DNA of 64,000 bases from Pseudoxanthomonas spadix (lineage in GTDB: Bacteria > Pseudomonadota > Gammaproteobacteria > Xanthomonadales > Xanthomonadaceae): assembly GCF_003703395.1 (NCBI RefSeq), contig NZ_RDQN01000002.1, forward strand, positions 186,001-250,000, written 5' to 3'. The notes under the pieces are model-generated. The model ran no database searches. It saw only the letters and a list, made by a program, of their open reading frames with translations, and was not told where the DNA came from. Every line of letters starts with the position of its first letter. Position 1 is the first letter of the stretch. Below are positions 18,099 to 26,513 of the stretch, in pieces. Both the position numbers and the translations under genes were made by a program.

Positions 18099-19295
18099 AT
18101 GAACGCGAAAAGTGGCGGAACGATCTCCAAAGAGTTGATGTGGCCAAATCACATAAACAAGATTCCCAAGGAAATCTTCGGGGATCCGGCAATTTTCGAA
18201 ATGGAGCTCGAGCGGATCTTCTACGGTCCGGAGTGGCATCTGGTAGGGCATGTGGCGGAGTTGCCGAACAAGGGCGATTTCAAGACATTCGACCTGGGTC
18301 GGCGTCCGATTCTGATCGCGCGAGGCGAGGACGACCGGGTACGAATTTTTTACAACGCGTGCACGCATCGTGGCACCCAGGTCGAAACTTCGACCTGCGG
18401 CAATCGGAAGAGTTTCGAGTGCCCCTACCATCAATGGAGTTTCAACACCGAGGGCGCGCTCGTTGGCTGTCCGGGAGAAAAGGAATTCACTCCAGGCTTC
18501 GACAAGGCGAACTACGGCCTGCGGGAGTTGCGCATGGAGCAATTTCTTGGATTGATCTTTGTGACTTCTTCCAGCGAAGCGCCGCCATTGGAAGAGTGGC
18601 TGGGGGAGATCGCAGCGCCGCTGACGGACATCCTGGGCGGGGAAGGGAAACTCAGGCTGCTGGGCTACCACAAGGTGATTTACGCCTCGAACTGGAAGGC
18701 GTACAACGACAACGATGGCTATCACGCGCCTTTGCTGCACAGCGCCTTCCGCATGCTGAACTGGCAGGGAGGAAAGGGCCGCCAGATTGCGACGCAGAGC
18801 GGACATAACGCGATCGAGGCAGAACTTTCGCTGCCGAAGGGCAACCGCTTCTTGAATGATCCTTCGCTGATCGAGTTCAAGGGCGCCGACCCCAGGCAGG
18901 GCTCACGGGTGGTGCAGCTTTTCCCCTTGACCGTGGCCACCAAGCACCTGGACACGATCAACCTGCGGTTTGCGATCCCGCGTAGCGTGGACGCGACAGA
19001 GGTGCATTACGCCTACTTCGGCCTGGAGTCGGATTCGGAGGAGATGCTTCGCCATCGCGTGCGGCAGAGTTCGAATCTGCTGGGCCCGTGCGGCATGATC
19101 TCGATGGAGGATGCTTCCATCTTCCAGCGCGTTCATCTGGGGACCTTTACGCCGGGCAACGTGGAGTTCCAGAAGGGTGTCAAGCGCACTGACGAGTTCT
19201 GGTCCGATTTCAAGCAGAATGACGAGGCCAGTTTTCTGCTGAAATGGGAGCACTACCGAAAGGTCATGGACTTCGAAAGGAGGCCGCAAGCATGA
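18099..19295 (+). CDS. aromatic-ring-hydroxylating dioxygenase, alpha subunit (first pair)
   Basis: A 398-residue Rieske non-heme iron oxygenase large subunit. The [2Fe-2S] ligands are in CTHRG (Cys88, His90) and CPYHQW (Cys108, His111). The mononuclear iron site is NDNDGYHAPLLH, with bridging Asp206 and His209/His214, plus an acidic ligand in the later ISMEDASIF segment. It catalyses NADH-dependent dihydroxylation of an aromatic ring with an external reductase, which is absent from this window. The beta gene overlaps by four bases. Base composition is lower in GC than the flanking core genes. The substrate is unknown; it is shorter than, and clearly different from, the other two alpha subunits here. 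Confidence 0.88.
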   Translation: MNAKSGGTISKELMWPNHINKIPKEIFGDPAIFEMELERIFYGPEWHLVGHVAELPNKGDFKTFDLGRRPILIARGEDDRVRIFYNACTHRGTQVETSTCGNRKSFECPYHQWSFNTEGALVGCPGEKEFTPGFDKANYGLRELRMEQFLGLIFVTSSSEAPPLEEWLGEIAAPLTDILGGEGKLRLLGYHKVIYASNWKAYNDNDGYHAPLLHSAFRMLNWQGGKGRQIATQSGHNAIEAELSLPKGNRFLNDPSLIEFKGADPRQGSRVVQLFPLTVATKHLDTINLRFAIPRSVDATEVHYAYFGLESDSEEMLRHRVRQSSNLLGPCGMISMEDASIFQRVHLGTFTPGNVEFQKGVKRTDEFWSDFKQNDEASFLLKWEHYRKVMDFERRPQA

Positions 19296-19786
19296 GCGCT
19301 GCATTGGAGCGTTTTGAGGTGCTGGAGCAGATTGATTCGTTGCAGCAGGCCTACGTGCAGGCGCTGGACTCGGCGAACATGGAGGACTGGCTCAATTGCT
19401 TCTCGCAGCAACAGGCCTCGTATGTCTGCATCTCCGACGAAAACGAGAAGCGAGGCCTGCCGATCGCGTTGATGCTGGACGACTGCCGCGAGCGGATCAA
19501 GGACCGGGTCTCGTTCGTGACCAAGATCTGGGCGGGGACCTTCGAGCCGTACCACACGACCCATTTCGTGCAGCGCCTGGGCGTGGAGAAGATCGCCGCG
19601 GACACGTATCGTCAGGTTGGCAACTTCTCCATCATGATTTCCCCGGAGATGGGTTCGAGCTCTGTGCTGGCGACCGGGCGTTACCACGACCTTGTGGCCC
19701 TGGAGGATGGCAAGGCGGTGTTTCGGGAAAAACGCGCCATCTACGACACCCGGATTCTGCCGCGGTACGTCGTCTACCCCTTCTGA
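19292..19786 (+). CDS. aromatic-ring-hydroxylating dioxygenase, beta subunit (first pair)
   Basis: A 164-residue small subunit of the NTF2-like fold. It begins MSAALERFEVLEQIDSLQQAY and ends with RAIYDTRILPRYVVYPF, a C-terminal pattern typical of ring-hydroxylating oxygenase beta subunits. These subunits stabilise the alpha3beta3 hexamer. The ATG overlaps the alpha stop (ATGA). The last 40 bases are part of the 290-bp direct repeat that recurs at 26514, so a stray copy of this gene's tail lies 6.8 kb downstream. Confidence 0.87.
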   Translation: MSAALERFEVLEQIDSLQQAYVQALDSANMEDWLNCFSQQQASYVCISDENEKRGLPIALMLDDCRERIKDRVSFVTKIWAGTFEPYHTTHFVQRLGVEKIAADTYRQVGNFSIMISPEMGSSSVLATGRYHDLVALEDGKAVFREKRAIYDTRILPRYVVYPF

Positions 19787-20036
19787 TACCGGGCCTGCGC
19801 CTTTGCGCTGAACCCCGGTGGCCGCGCGTTTGCCTGCTCGATCGGCAGGCACCCAACGGGTGCGGGTTGCTTGGGTCGGGCCACAACCAGGGCAAAACAG
19901 CCGGGCCCACAGCGGGCCCGGCATTGCAGGCATGACCGCCGTCAGCCGAGGGCCATCAATCCTGCGGCATCTTCAGATCGTACTGGGCCGGCGGCGTCCC
20001 ACCTGCCAGGTGGCGCACGAAATAGTCCCAGCGACG
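19747..20036. repeat. 290-bp direct repeat, copy A (left border of the 6.5-kb segment)
   Basis: This stretch is nearly identical to 26514-26802, with two substitutions and one 1-base indel seen by eye. It contains the last 12 codons of the beta subunit, the spacer, and the last 81 bases or so of the peptidase gene in antisense (stop at 19956-19958). Homology stops after GCGACG at 20036. The intact peptidase follows copy B, so copy A holds only a peptidase tail. Confidence 0.95.
19956..20036 (-). pseudogene. 3'-end fragment of the dipeptidyl peptidase gene
   Basis: The last 26 codons or so and the stop of the S9 peptidase encoded at 26722-29040, duplicated as part of repeat copy A. It is cut at 20036, where unrelated sequence begins. 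It has no start and is not expected to be expressed. Confidence 0.85.
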
Positions 20037-20081
20037 ACGCAGGCACGGCCGAGGAGTCGACAAGGTGACCTCGCCGGACGC

Positions 20082-20297
20082 TTACGGTCTGCCCGAGGCA
20101 AAGACGGCACCGATGACCGCCCCCATGCTGGTGCCGGCCACCAGGTCGACCGTGATGTTGGCCTCTTTCAGGGCGCGCAGCACGCCGATGTGCGCCAGAC
20201 CGCGCGCCGAGCCGCTGCCCAGCGCCAGGCCGATCCGGGGTCGCCTGGGCGGCGTCAGATCCGCCGCCGGGGCCTGCTTGGTTGGTGGCGCGTTCAT
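20082..20297 (-). pseudogene. patatin-like phospholipase, 3'-truncated (N-terminal 71 residues)
   Basis: The N-terminus reads [20 protein letters not shown], the patatin oxyanion-hole glycine loop, followed by [17 protein letters not shown] with the GxSxG nucleophile Ser57. Intact bacterial patatins are about 300 residues and need a downstream DG/A catalytic Asp, which is absent here. The frame ends shortly after FASGRP, close to the left border of the inserted segment. The start codon overlaps the stop of the upstream glycosyltransferase gene by four bases, so it was the next gene of that operon before truncation. Loss of function is expected. Confidence 0.85.
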
Positions 20298-22933
20298 TGG
20301 CTTTTGTCCTGGTCTGGCCCCTGCCCCGCAGGCCGGTGGCGCCCACCGGCGCGCCGGCGCAGACGCCGGATACCGTCGCGCAGTGACCGCCGCAGCGTCG
20401 TGGCCCGCGCGGGTCGCGCGCCCTGGCGGACCGGGAATTCACGCCCCACGGCGGCCTCGAAGACCTGAAAGCGCTTGAGATAGGCCTCGATCTCCTGGCG
20501 CCGCAGGCGCCAGGCGTCGATCCGGCCGTACTCGTTCACGAGTTCGGTGAACAGCACCCGCATGCGCCGCGCCCCCCGGTCTTGCAGCACCTCGTCGGCC
20601 CGCTCAGTGGCGATGCGCGCCAGCGCCAGGCTGCGCTCCAGCAGGCGCCGGATGTCCTGTGCGCCGTCAAGCTCACCAAGGCGCCCGATCTCCCGCAGAG
20701 GCCGTCTGGCCTGGGCCGCCAGCAAGCGCTGCAGGTCGGTCGCCAGGGCGCTGGCCAGGCTGCGCTGCACGCGGCTGAAATGCGCCGCATCGTCGGCCAG
20801 GGCGCCAGCCCCGTGGCCACGCAGGTCCTCAAAATAAAGCTGGTGGTCGCCGAAATAGCCGGTCAGCTGTTTGGTCGCGGCCGCTTCGAGAGGCTCCCGC
20901 GGCGCCTCGCGCAGCGCCCGCGCCACTGAGCGCAGCGGTTGCCCGAGCGACAGCGGAAAACGCGAAAAGCGATAGACCGCGTGGGCGCCCGGCACCTGCC
21001 GGTAGGCCACCAGTTCCATGCGCAGGGAAGCGTCTTCCTCGCAAACCTGCCGGGCTTCTTCAAAAATATCGAGCGGCATGGCCGGCAGCCACTGCCGCGC
21101 CAGCGGTGGCGAGCGGTCATAGCCGCCCGCGCGCAGGATGCGCACCACCACATCGGCGCAATTGAACTCGCTGCGGTCCCACAGCAGGCGGCCTTGCCGA
21201 AACGCCGCCTCGATCCGGTGCGCCTCGGCCACCATGGCCGCCTTGCGCCCTGCCGCCACGCCCGCCACCCGCAAGCCAAGCGTTTCGCGGCCATAGGCCA
21301 TGCCGTAGGTGTTGGTATGCACCTGCGACGGCGACGGCGGCTGCACGCCGTACAGGTAGTCGGCCAGCGTCACATGCTGCAACAGGTTGGGGTCCTGTCC
21401 CGGCACGGCCACATGGTTGGCGCTGTAGACGGTGTCGTCCACGCGAATGGCAATGTGCCCGAACGGGTTTTCCAGCACCACGCGCTGCGGTGTTTTGGCG
21501 GTCGAGTAGGACAGCAGCAGTTCGATGTCGCAGGGCACCTCGGCCTGGAGCCGCGCCAGCGCCGCGTCGATGTCGGCGACGGCGCTGCCGTGCTCGGCGC
21601 CGAAGTCCACCGGCAGACCCGGCGCAGGCAGGGCCGGGTCGAGCGCGAAGCGGGCGATGCGCCCGAGGCCGGCACGGTCGTGAAAGGCGAGCTGGGCGCG
21701 GCGCATTGCCGCCTGCCGCTGCGGGCTGGCCAGCACCGCGGCCGCCAGCTCGCCCGCCTGCGCCAGGGTGTCAGCCAGATCGGCCACCCCCAGCCGCACG
21801 AACAAGGCGGCATTTTCCCGTTCATGGCCGCTCACCACATCGAGCAAGAGGGTCGGAATGCCGATGGCAAAGGCCTCGGCCGGCGTCATCCCTCCGGCCT
21901 TGGTGATCAGCAGGTCCGCCGCGCCCATCCAGGCCAGCAGGTCGGCGTGCGGCACCAGGCCGCAGACCTTCAGCGCCACCGCCTCGGGCAGGCGCTTTTG
22001 CAGTGCTGTCAGCTGCGCCTGCTGCCGGGCGTTGGCGCCGCAGACGGCAATGATCTGCAGCGGGCCGGCGTGGTGGCGCGCGAGGCTCTCCACCACGAGC
22101 GCGTAGTCGCCGATGCCCTCCTTGCCGGAGGTGATGAGCACGGTGGGCGCATCCGCGGCCAGACCCAGCGCCATGAGCGCCGTCTCCCGGGTTGCGCCGT
22201 CGGCGGCCGGGGCGCGCACCGGCATGCCGCTGGTGGTGACCTTGTCGGGCGGAACACCCGCCGCCAGCCAGCGCGATTCCAGCTCGGGGTGGGCGAGAAA
22301 AGTGCGGTCGATGCGTTTCGAGATGCGCGGAAAATAGCCCTCGAAGAAGTCCGTGTGCAGCCAGCCGATGTTCACCTGCACCAGCAGCCCGCGCTCGCGC
22401 AGGGTCCCGAGCACCTGCGCCGATCCGTAATGCGTGGCGAGCACCGTGTCGGGGGCCTGTGCCTCCAGGAAGCTGCGCACCTTGTCTTCCGGGTAGTCGT
22501 TGGACAGCCATGCCAGCGAAGGCACCCGCTTGCCGCGCGCCTGCAGGGCATGGAACAGCGCGTCGAAGCTTTCCGGGAGATTGCCGGCGATGAACCAGTA
22601 GAGCCGCTCGTCCACCCAGCGCCAGAGCGGGTGCATGAACTCGCGGATGTCCTGCAGCACCACGCGCGCGCCCGGCGCCAGCCGGCCGATCTCCTGCTCG
22701 ATGGCCTGCGCGGCGCTGATGTGGCCATGGCCGATGGACGAATAAAAAATGACGATCTTTCGGCTCTGGGCGGCCCCGGCATCGCCCGCCGCCGGCGGGT
22801 GCGCAGCCAGTTGCCGCACCCGGTTGCGTCGCCGCACCAGCGCCCGCCATGCCAGGGCCGCCAGCAGGGTGAATGCGAACACCAGCGCCAGCGCGATGAG
22901 CGGGTCCATGCCCCAGGTCTGCGGTCCGCTCAT
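20294..22933 (-). CDS. MGDG-synthase-like glycosyltransferase fused to a permuted papain-like domain
   Basis: A 879-residue two-part protein. Residues 11-35 form an N-terminal membrane anchor. Residues about 58-430 are a GT-B glycosyltransferase of the MGDG synthase/MurG group: [20 protein letters not shown] (His69, His71) at the start of the fold and [18 protein letters not shown] near residue 345 for donor binding. Residues about 470-610 show His493 in [10 protein letters not shown] and, about 100 residues later, Cys592 in [11 protein letters not shown]. This His-before-Cys order is that of circularly permuted NlpC/P60 (LRAT-like) hydrolases or acyltransferases. The remaining C-terminus is helical and Arg-rich. 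It lies between an AarF-like tail and a patatin fragment with four-base overlaps, suggesting membrane-lipid synthesis or remodelling (inference). The fusion is unfamiliar to me. Confidence 0.7.
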   Translation of the reverse strand: MSGPQTWGMDPLIALALVFAFTLLAALAWRALVRRRNRVRQLAAHPPAAGDAGAAQSRKIVIFYSSIGHGHISAAQAIEQEIGRLAPGARVVLQDIREFMHPLWRWVDERLYWFIAGNLPESFDALFHALQARGKRVPSLAWLSNDYPEDKVRSFLEAQAPDTVLATHYGSAQVLGTLRERGLLVQVNIGWLHTDFFEGYFPRISKRIDRTFLAHPELESRWLAAGVPPDKVTTSGMPVRAPAADGATRETALMALGLAADAPTVLITSGKEGIGDYALVVESLARHHAGPLQIIAVCGANARQQAQLTALQKRLPEAVALKVCGLVPHADLLAWMGAADLLITKAGGMTPAEAFAIGIPTLLLDVVSGHERENAALFVRLGVADLADTLAQAGELAAAVLASPQRQAAMRRAQLAFHDRAGLGRIARFALDPALPAPGLPVDFGAEHGSAVADIDAALARLQAEVPCDIELLLSYSTAKTPQRVVLENPFGHIAIRVDDTVYSANHVAVPGQDPNLLQHVTLADYLYGVQPPSPSQVHTNTYGMAYGRETLGLRVAGVAAGRKAAMVAEAHRIEAAFRQGRLLWDRSEFNCADVVVRILRAGGYDRSPPLARQWLPAMPLDIFEEARQVCEEDASLRMELVAYRQVPGAHAVYRFSRFPLSLGQPLRSVARALREAPREPLEAAATKQLTGYFGDHQLYFEDLRGHGAGALADDAAHFSRVQRSLASALATDLQRLLAAQARRPLREIGRLGELDGAQDIRRLLERSLALARIATERADEVLQDRGARRMRVLFTELVNEYGRIDAWRLRRQEIEAYLKRFQVFEAAVGREFPVRQGARPARATTLRRSLRDGIRRLRRRAGGRHRPAGQGPDQDKSQ

Positions 22934-23295
22934 TCCTTGCCCCCGCTGCGCCAGATCGACAGCAGCAGCCAGAGACTGCCGATGACGGCACCGACGAAGC
23001 CGAGCAGGCCAAAGAAGGGCAGCCCCGGCAAGGTGGGGCCGCCGGGCACGGTCATGACGATGGACGAGCCGACGATGAGGGCGGCGACGACGATGCCGAT
23101 CACCCGCCGGTCGGCGGCACTGTCGAGCTGGTTGCCGACGCGCTTCAGGTGCGTGACATCGATGTGGATTTCCAGCCGCCCACGCCGCGCGGCACGCAGC
23201 AGCCGGAAGTCGGGGTCGAGCTCGCAGCCCATGGCGTTGCGCACGATTGCCGTCACCGCGCCCAGCGACCATGGTGACTGTCTTACGGCAACCAA
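22930..23295 (-). pseudogene. AarF/UbiB (ABC1 kinase-like) protein, C-terminal remnant
   Basis: The 121-residue frame ends with VGNQLDSAADRRVIGIVVAA, then two transmembrane segments and a SIWRSGGKE tail. This is the characteristic C-terminus of AarF/UbiB-family atypical kinases involved in quinone or lipid homeostasis. The roughly 400-residue kinase domain is missing. The frame opens without a good start (TTG at 23295) just after the end of the ferritin-like gene, so it is a 5'-truncated remnant at an internal junction. Its stop overlaps the glycosyltransferase start (ATGA), which shows the original operon order. The two-helix tail could still be made as a small membrane protein. Confidence 0.7.
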
Positions 23296-23326
23296 GGCCG
23301 CAATTTCCTGGCCGCAAACTGGCTCG

Positions 23327-24163
23327 TCAACGCAGCAAGACCCGTCGTGCCAGCGAAGCGATTGGGCGCTCTGCCCAGCGCTGCAGCCGTGCGTTTAATT
23401 GCAAAGGTTTGAGCGCCATGCGCACAACCATATCCATGGGGTACTGCTTAAACATCAGTTCGCACACCTGCTTGTGGATGACCGCGTACGCAGGTGCTTC
23501 ACCGCCCCTCCCCCGAAAGCGCCAGGCCACGGCATGTCGCAGCGCGATGTCGGCGTCGCTCTTGCGCAGTTCAGCCATGCGACGCCAAAGTGTGGCGATT
23601 ACATGCCACCTGCGTAGATTTTCCTGCTGCCGATACCGGAGAAAGTATTTGTAGAAATGCTTGTAATGCAGCACCTCGTCGGTGCGGATGCGCCAGGTGA
23701 TATCCCGCAGCACAGGCTCATCGAACATGGCATTGATCGCCTGATAATAGGTGGTCGTGCCCATTTCGACGATGCAGCGCGCCACCAACTCCTGACCCCG
23801 CGTGGGTTCCAGTTCGTCGCAGGTGCATAGCTTGACATATTCCGCGAAAAAGTCGCCATAAGCGCTGTCCCAGTCGAACTCAGGCCAGACATGCTGCACA
23901 TAGGTCTTCAGCGCGCGGCCGTGCTGCAGTTCCTCGACTTTCCAGTGCTCGTTCAGCCATTCTCCGACCTCCGTATCGCCCGTGAAATAGTCCGCCAGGT
24001 TATGAGCGTAGGTTTCTGCGCCACTTTCGACGAACGAGGCGCTGCACACCAGAAGAAAGATGTCGTCGCGCATGCGCATGCGCGCGGTGTCGATGGAGGA
24101 GAAATCGATATCTTCCAGATGCCAGCGCAAATCTGTTGCACGTTGATCGCTGTGCATTGCCAT
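23327..24163 (-). CDS. ferritin-like diiron protein (acyl-ACP desaturase/oxygenase-like)
   Basis: A 278-residue protein with a complete four-helix diiron motif set: Glu50 (SGAET), EELQH (Glu78, His81), Glu133 (VEMGTTTYY) and DEVLHYKHF (Glu163, His166). The order E...ExxH...E...ExxH is that of acyl-ACP desaturases, AurF-like N-oxygenases and related ferritin-like oxidoreductases; I cannot choose between these. The start at 24163 is preceded by GAGGGGAAA; the longer open frame upstream (to 24466) lacks a ribosome-binding site. It lies inside the inserted segment, after the coiled-coil genes and before the AarF remnant. Confidence 0.75.
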   Translation of the reverse strand: MAMHSDQRATDLRWHLEDIDFSSIDTARMRMRDDIFLLVCSASFVESGAETYAHNLADYFTGDTEVGEWLNEHWKVEELQHGRALKTYVQHVWPEFDWDSAYGDFFAEYVKLCTCDELEPTRGQELVARCIVEMGTTTYYQAINAMFDEPVLRDITWRIRTDEVLHYKHFYKYFLRYRQQENLRRWHVIATLWRRMAELRKSDADIALRHAVAWRFRGRGGEAPAYAVIHKQVCELMFKQYPMDMVVRMALKPLQLNARLQRWAERPIASLARRVLLR

Positions 24164-24523
24164 TTTCCCCTCATGGAAGAGATTCGTAGCCTTTTGATCA
24201 TGAATCAGGCGGTTTTGTTGCAAATATAGCCACAGTTGCCGCGCAATCAGGCGCATCATTGCCACCATCCGTGTACGCACGAACAGCAAGGCCTGGAAAG
24301 CGCCTTCAGGGCACATGGCATCCGCACGACCCGCCGCCAATGCGACCGCGGGCCATGCTTGCCTCAGGTGATGCTCAACAAGTTCTGGCGATGGGCTGTG
24401 CTCCGCATCGGCGATAGGGTGCAAGGCACAAACCGCGCCACAGCCCAAGCCATGGCACGGATGCAACGCCGCAGACCCGCCGTTGCGGGATGCAGCACAC
24501 GCTGGGGGCTTGTTCAGCGTGGC

Positions 24524-24961
24524 CTAAAACGACTTGCTGATGGCGTCTTTGGCCTTCCGGGCCATTTCCGTTATTGCATCCAGAGCCTTGTTGGCAGCAT
24601 CCCTGGCGACTTCTGCTGCACGCTGGGCCGCTTCCTTACCGGATTCGGCCGCGTTTTTGACCGATTCCTCGGCCTTCTGCGCCGCATCGCTGGCGGCATC
24701 CGCTGCTTGATCGGCCGCGTCCGAGATTTTTTGCAGCGCGTCCCGGGTGGCTTGCGCGGTTTTGTCGACCAGCGTTGTTTCAGCCTCGGCCAGCCGGCTC
24801 CGGGCCGTCTTCAGGTTATCCTGAAGACGGGTGCGCAAGCCGGCGATCTTCTCGCTGGTTTGGTCGGCAGTGGCCTGCAAAAGCGCATCGGCATCGGCAA
24901 CAATCTGCTTCATGTCGGCGATCAGTTTTTCTTTGTTCATAGAACCGTTGGATTCAGACAT
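24524..24961 (-). CDS. cytoplasmic Ala-rich coiled-coil protein with DUF883/YqjD-like N-terminus
   Basis: A 145-residue protein. Residues about 8-65 (LIADMKQIVADADALLQATA...) resemble the helical N-terminus of ElaB/YqjD (DUF883) ribosome-associated proteins. The C-terminal membrane helix of that family is absent; instead residues 75-145 are an Ala/Lys/Glu 11-residue-type repeat helix reminiscent of LEA-like or phasin-like proteins. No signal peptide. The segment AAESGKEAAQRAAEVARDAA is nearly the same as one in the neighbouring exported protein, so the two share an origin. The role is unknown; stress protection or granule/membrane binding are possibilities only. Confidence 0.65.
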   Translation of the reverse strand: MSESNGSMNKEKLIADMKQIVADADALLQATADQTSEKIAGLRTRLQDNLKTARSRLAEAETTLVDKTAQATRDALQKISDAADQAADAASDAAQKAEESVKNAAESGKEAAQRAAEVARDAANKALDAITEMARKAKDAISKSF

Positions 24962-25069
24962 GGAAAACCTCCATCAGTGATTAAGAAAAAAATATCGGTG
25001 TAACAATTCTCAGGTCGGTAAGCACGCTCACGGCGGCCTAACCCGTTCGAAGCAGCCGCCTTCCAAGGG

Positions 25070-25660
25070 TTACTTCGTCACGGCATCTTTGACGTCTTTG
25101 ACCGTTTCCTTGGTTACCTCAAGCGCTTTGTCGGCTGCCTCTTGGGTGGCTTGCGTGGCTTTCTGTGCGGCGTCTCTGGCGGCTTCGGCCGCTTTCTGCG
25201 CAGCCTCTTTGCCAGATCTGGCCGCCTTTTCCGCCGCTTCCCCGGCCTTCTGAGCGGCTTCCTTGGTCGCTGCGGCGGCCTTTTTGGCGGCTTCCTCGGC
25301 CTTCTGTGCAGCCTGCTTGGTCGCTGGGGTCGCTTTCCGGGTGGCTTGCGCAGTCTTGCGGACTGCCAATTTGGCAGCTTGATCAGCATCTTGCGCGGCC
25401 TGATGGGCTGCTTCGGCGGTTTCCTGCGAGGCTTCACTGACGGCTTGTTCAGCCTTCTCTGCAGCCCGCTTGGCGGCCTCTGCGGCCTTGTGCGTCGCTT
25501 CCCTGGCTTCCTCGGCCGCTTTCTTCGCGCCTTCCTCCGCTTTCTGAAGCATGGGCGCCTTGGCCGTCTCGCCCGTCTTTGCCGCGGGTTCTTGCGCAGC
25601 CCGTGCACTTGTGCCCACGACCAGCGCCGACAGGATCAACCATGTTTTCCATTTCATCAT
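25070..25660 (-). CDS. exported Ala/Lys-rich coiled-coil (LEA-like) protein
   Basis: A 196-residue protein with a clear Sec signal peptide (MMKWKTWLILSALVVGTSARA, cut near residue 21). The mature part is about 170 residues of almost pure Ala/Lys/Glu/Thr repeats such as AAKRAAEKAEQAVSEA, with no aromatic residues. It should form a long amphipathic helix in the periplasm. Because the DNA is low-complexity, several long frames on both strands are artefacts of this gene. It lies downstream of the TetR gene and upstream of its cytoplasmic relative, and all three are probably co-regulated. No enzymatic function is suggested. Confidence 0.7.
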   Translation of the reverse strand: MMKWKTWLILSALVVGTSARAAQEPAAKTGETAKAPMLQKAEEGAKKAAEEAREATHKAAEAAKRAAEKAEQAVSEASQETAEAAHQAAQDADQAAKLAVRKTAQATRKATPATKQAAQKAEEAAKKAAAATKEAAQKAGEAAEKAARSGKEAAQKAAEAARDAAQKATQATQEAADKALEVTKETVKDVKDAVTK

Positions 25661-25675
25661 TGCTTCTCCTTGCAG

Positions 25676-26353
25676 TCATGGAGCAGAGACGTCTGCTCCG
25701 CACGTTTGCCCTGGGCCGGGGGTTTGTTGTGATTTTCCCTCGCTGTTTGTGCCAAGACCGTTACGCATCAAGCCCACGACATGCCGCGCGATGGCCTCGG
25801 GGTCTTCATGCTGTCGCTGGTAGCCCGGCAGGAAACGTCGCACCGACCGGGTTTCAAAGGGATAGATCACCAGACCGATCAGTGAAATGACGAAAGACTG
25901 GGGGTCATGGCCCGGAGCGACCTCACCGGCGAGATGACGCAGTGCGCTGAATAGGTCTCGAAAGACTTGATCGGCCAGGCTTTGCAGGCGCTGCTCATCG
26001 CTGTCCAGCAGTACCCACTGGATCAGGCGTCTAAAGTTCTCTTCCTTGGCGAGCAGGCGCGCGAACTGGAAAACGAAGGATTCGAGCCGGTCCCAAGGAT
26101 TTCCTGCGCCGTCAAAAAGGGCCTTCAAGGGCTCCATTTTTTCTTCAAAGGCACAGCCGACCGCATCCAGATAGAGCTGATCCTTGTCGGAGAAGTAGTA
26201 GTAAAGCGCCGCTTGGGTGAGGCCGGCGACGGCAGCGACATCGCGCATCGAAACGCCGTCATAGCCGTATTGGGCAAATAGAGGCGCCGATAGCTCGAGA
26301 ATCTCTTCCCGCGTTTTCCTTTTGGGGATGCCTTTAATCATCTGACTGCCCAT
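25676..26353 (-). CDS. TetR/AcrR family transcriptional regulator
   Basis: A 225-residue regulator. The N-terminal helix-turn-helix region reads TREEILELSAPLFAQYGYDG, then VSMRDVAAVAGLTQAALYYYFSDKDQLY, a textbook TetR DNA-binding domain. The C-terminal half (FARLLAKEENFRRLIQWVLLDS...) is the ligand and dimer domain, with a C-terminus like that of regulators of fatty acid or drug-efflux genes. It is first in the minus-strand gene series of the inserted segment and has an 18-bp palindrome 22 bp before its ATG, so it likely represses itself and the genes downstream. The ligand is unknown. Confidence 0.88.
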   Translation of the reverse strand: MGSQMIKGIPKRKTREEILELSAPLFAQYGYDGVSMRDVAAVAGLTQAALYYYFSDKDQLYLDAVGCAFEEKMEPLKALFDGAGNPWDRLESFVFQFARLLAKEENFRRLIQWVLLDSDEQRLQSLADQVFRDLFSALRHLAGEVAPGHDPQSFVISLIGLVIYPFETRSVRRFLPGYQRQHEDPEAIARHVVGLMRNGLGTNSEGKSQQTPGPGQTCGADVSAP

Positions 26354-26374
26354 GGACAGGCTCCAACAATGAAC

Positions 26375-26392
26375 TTAACGAACGTTCAGTAA
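26375..26392. promoter_or_regulatory. TetR-type operator palindrome
   Basis: The 18-bp site reads TTA-AC-GAACGTTC-AG-TAA, a perfect palindrome apart from the two dinucleotide spacers. It lies 22 bp upstream of the TetR start codon, where an autoregulatory operator is expected. Confidence 0.55.
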
Positions 26393-26513
26393 CTATACGC
26401 CGTTGTGCTATTGATTGGCAAGCTGCCGACGGAAAGCCTTGTTTCGGTGTCCGCGCCGCCAGATTTTGGAATGTCCGGTGGGGAACTGGCAGACTCAACT
26501 TCCAAGTGCAGTT

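Larger units (their letters stand above)
20037..26513. mobile_element. 6.5-kb inserted mosaic segment between the direct repeats
   Basis: The DNA between the two 290-bp repeats has no counterpart elsewhere in the window and interrupts what would otherwise be a convergent oxygenase/peptidase junction. All its genes lie on the minus strand. Two are truncated (patatin at the left edge, an AarF-like tail in the middle), so it is itself a patchwork. No transposase, integrase or terminal inverted repeat is visible. Homologous integration of a circular molecule carrying the junction sequence, or an unequal exchange, would give this structure. Confidence 0.6.

Noticed and set aside
25142-25732. Plus-strand frames rich in Gly/Phe/Arg opposite the exported coiled-coil gene
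   Set aside because: They are the complement of an Ala/Lys repeat region; the minus-strand frame has a signal peptide and a start, so the plus frame is an artefact.
20037-26513. Possible insertion sequence or integrase inside the 6.5-kb segment
   Set aside because: All frames were read; none shows a DDE, tyrosine or serine recombinase motif, and the segment ends lack inverted repeats.
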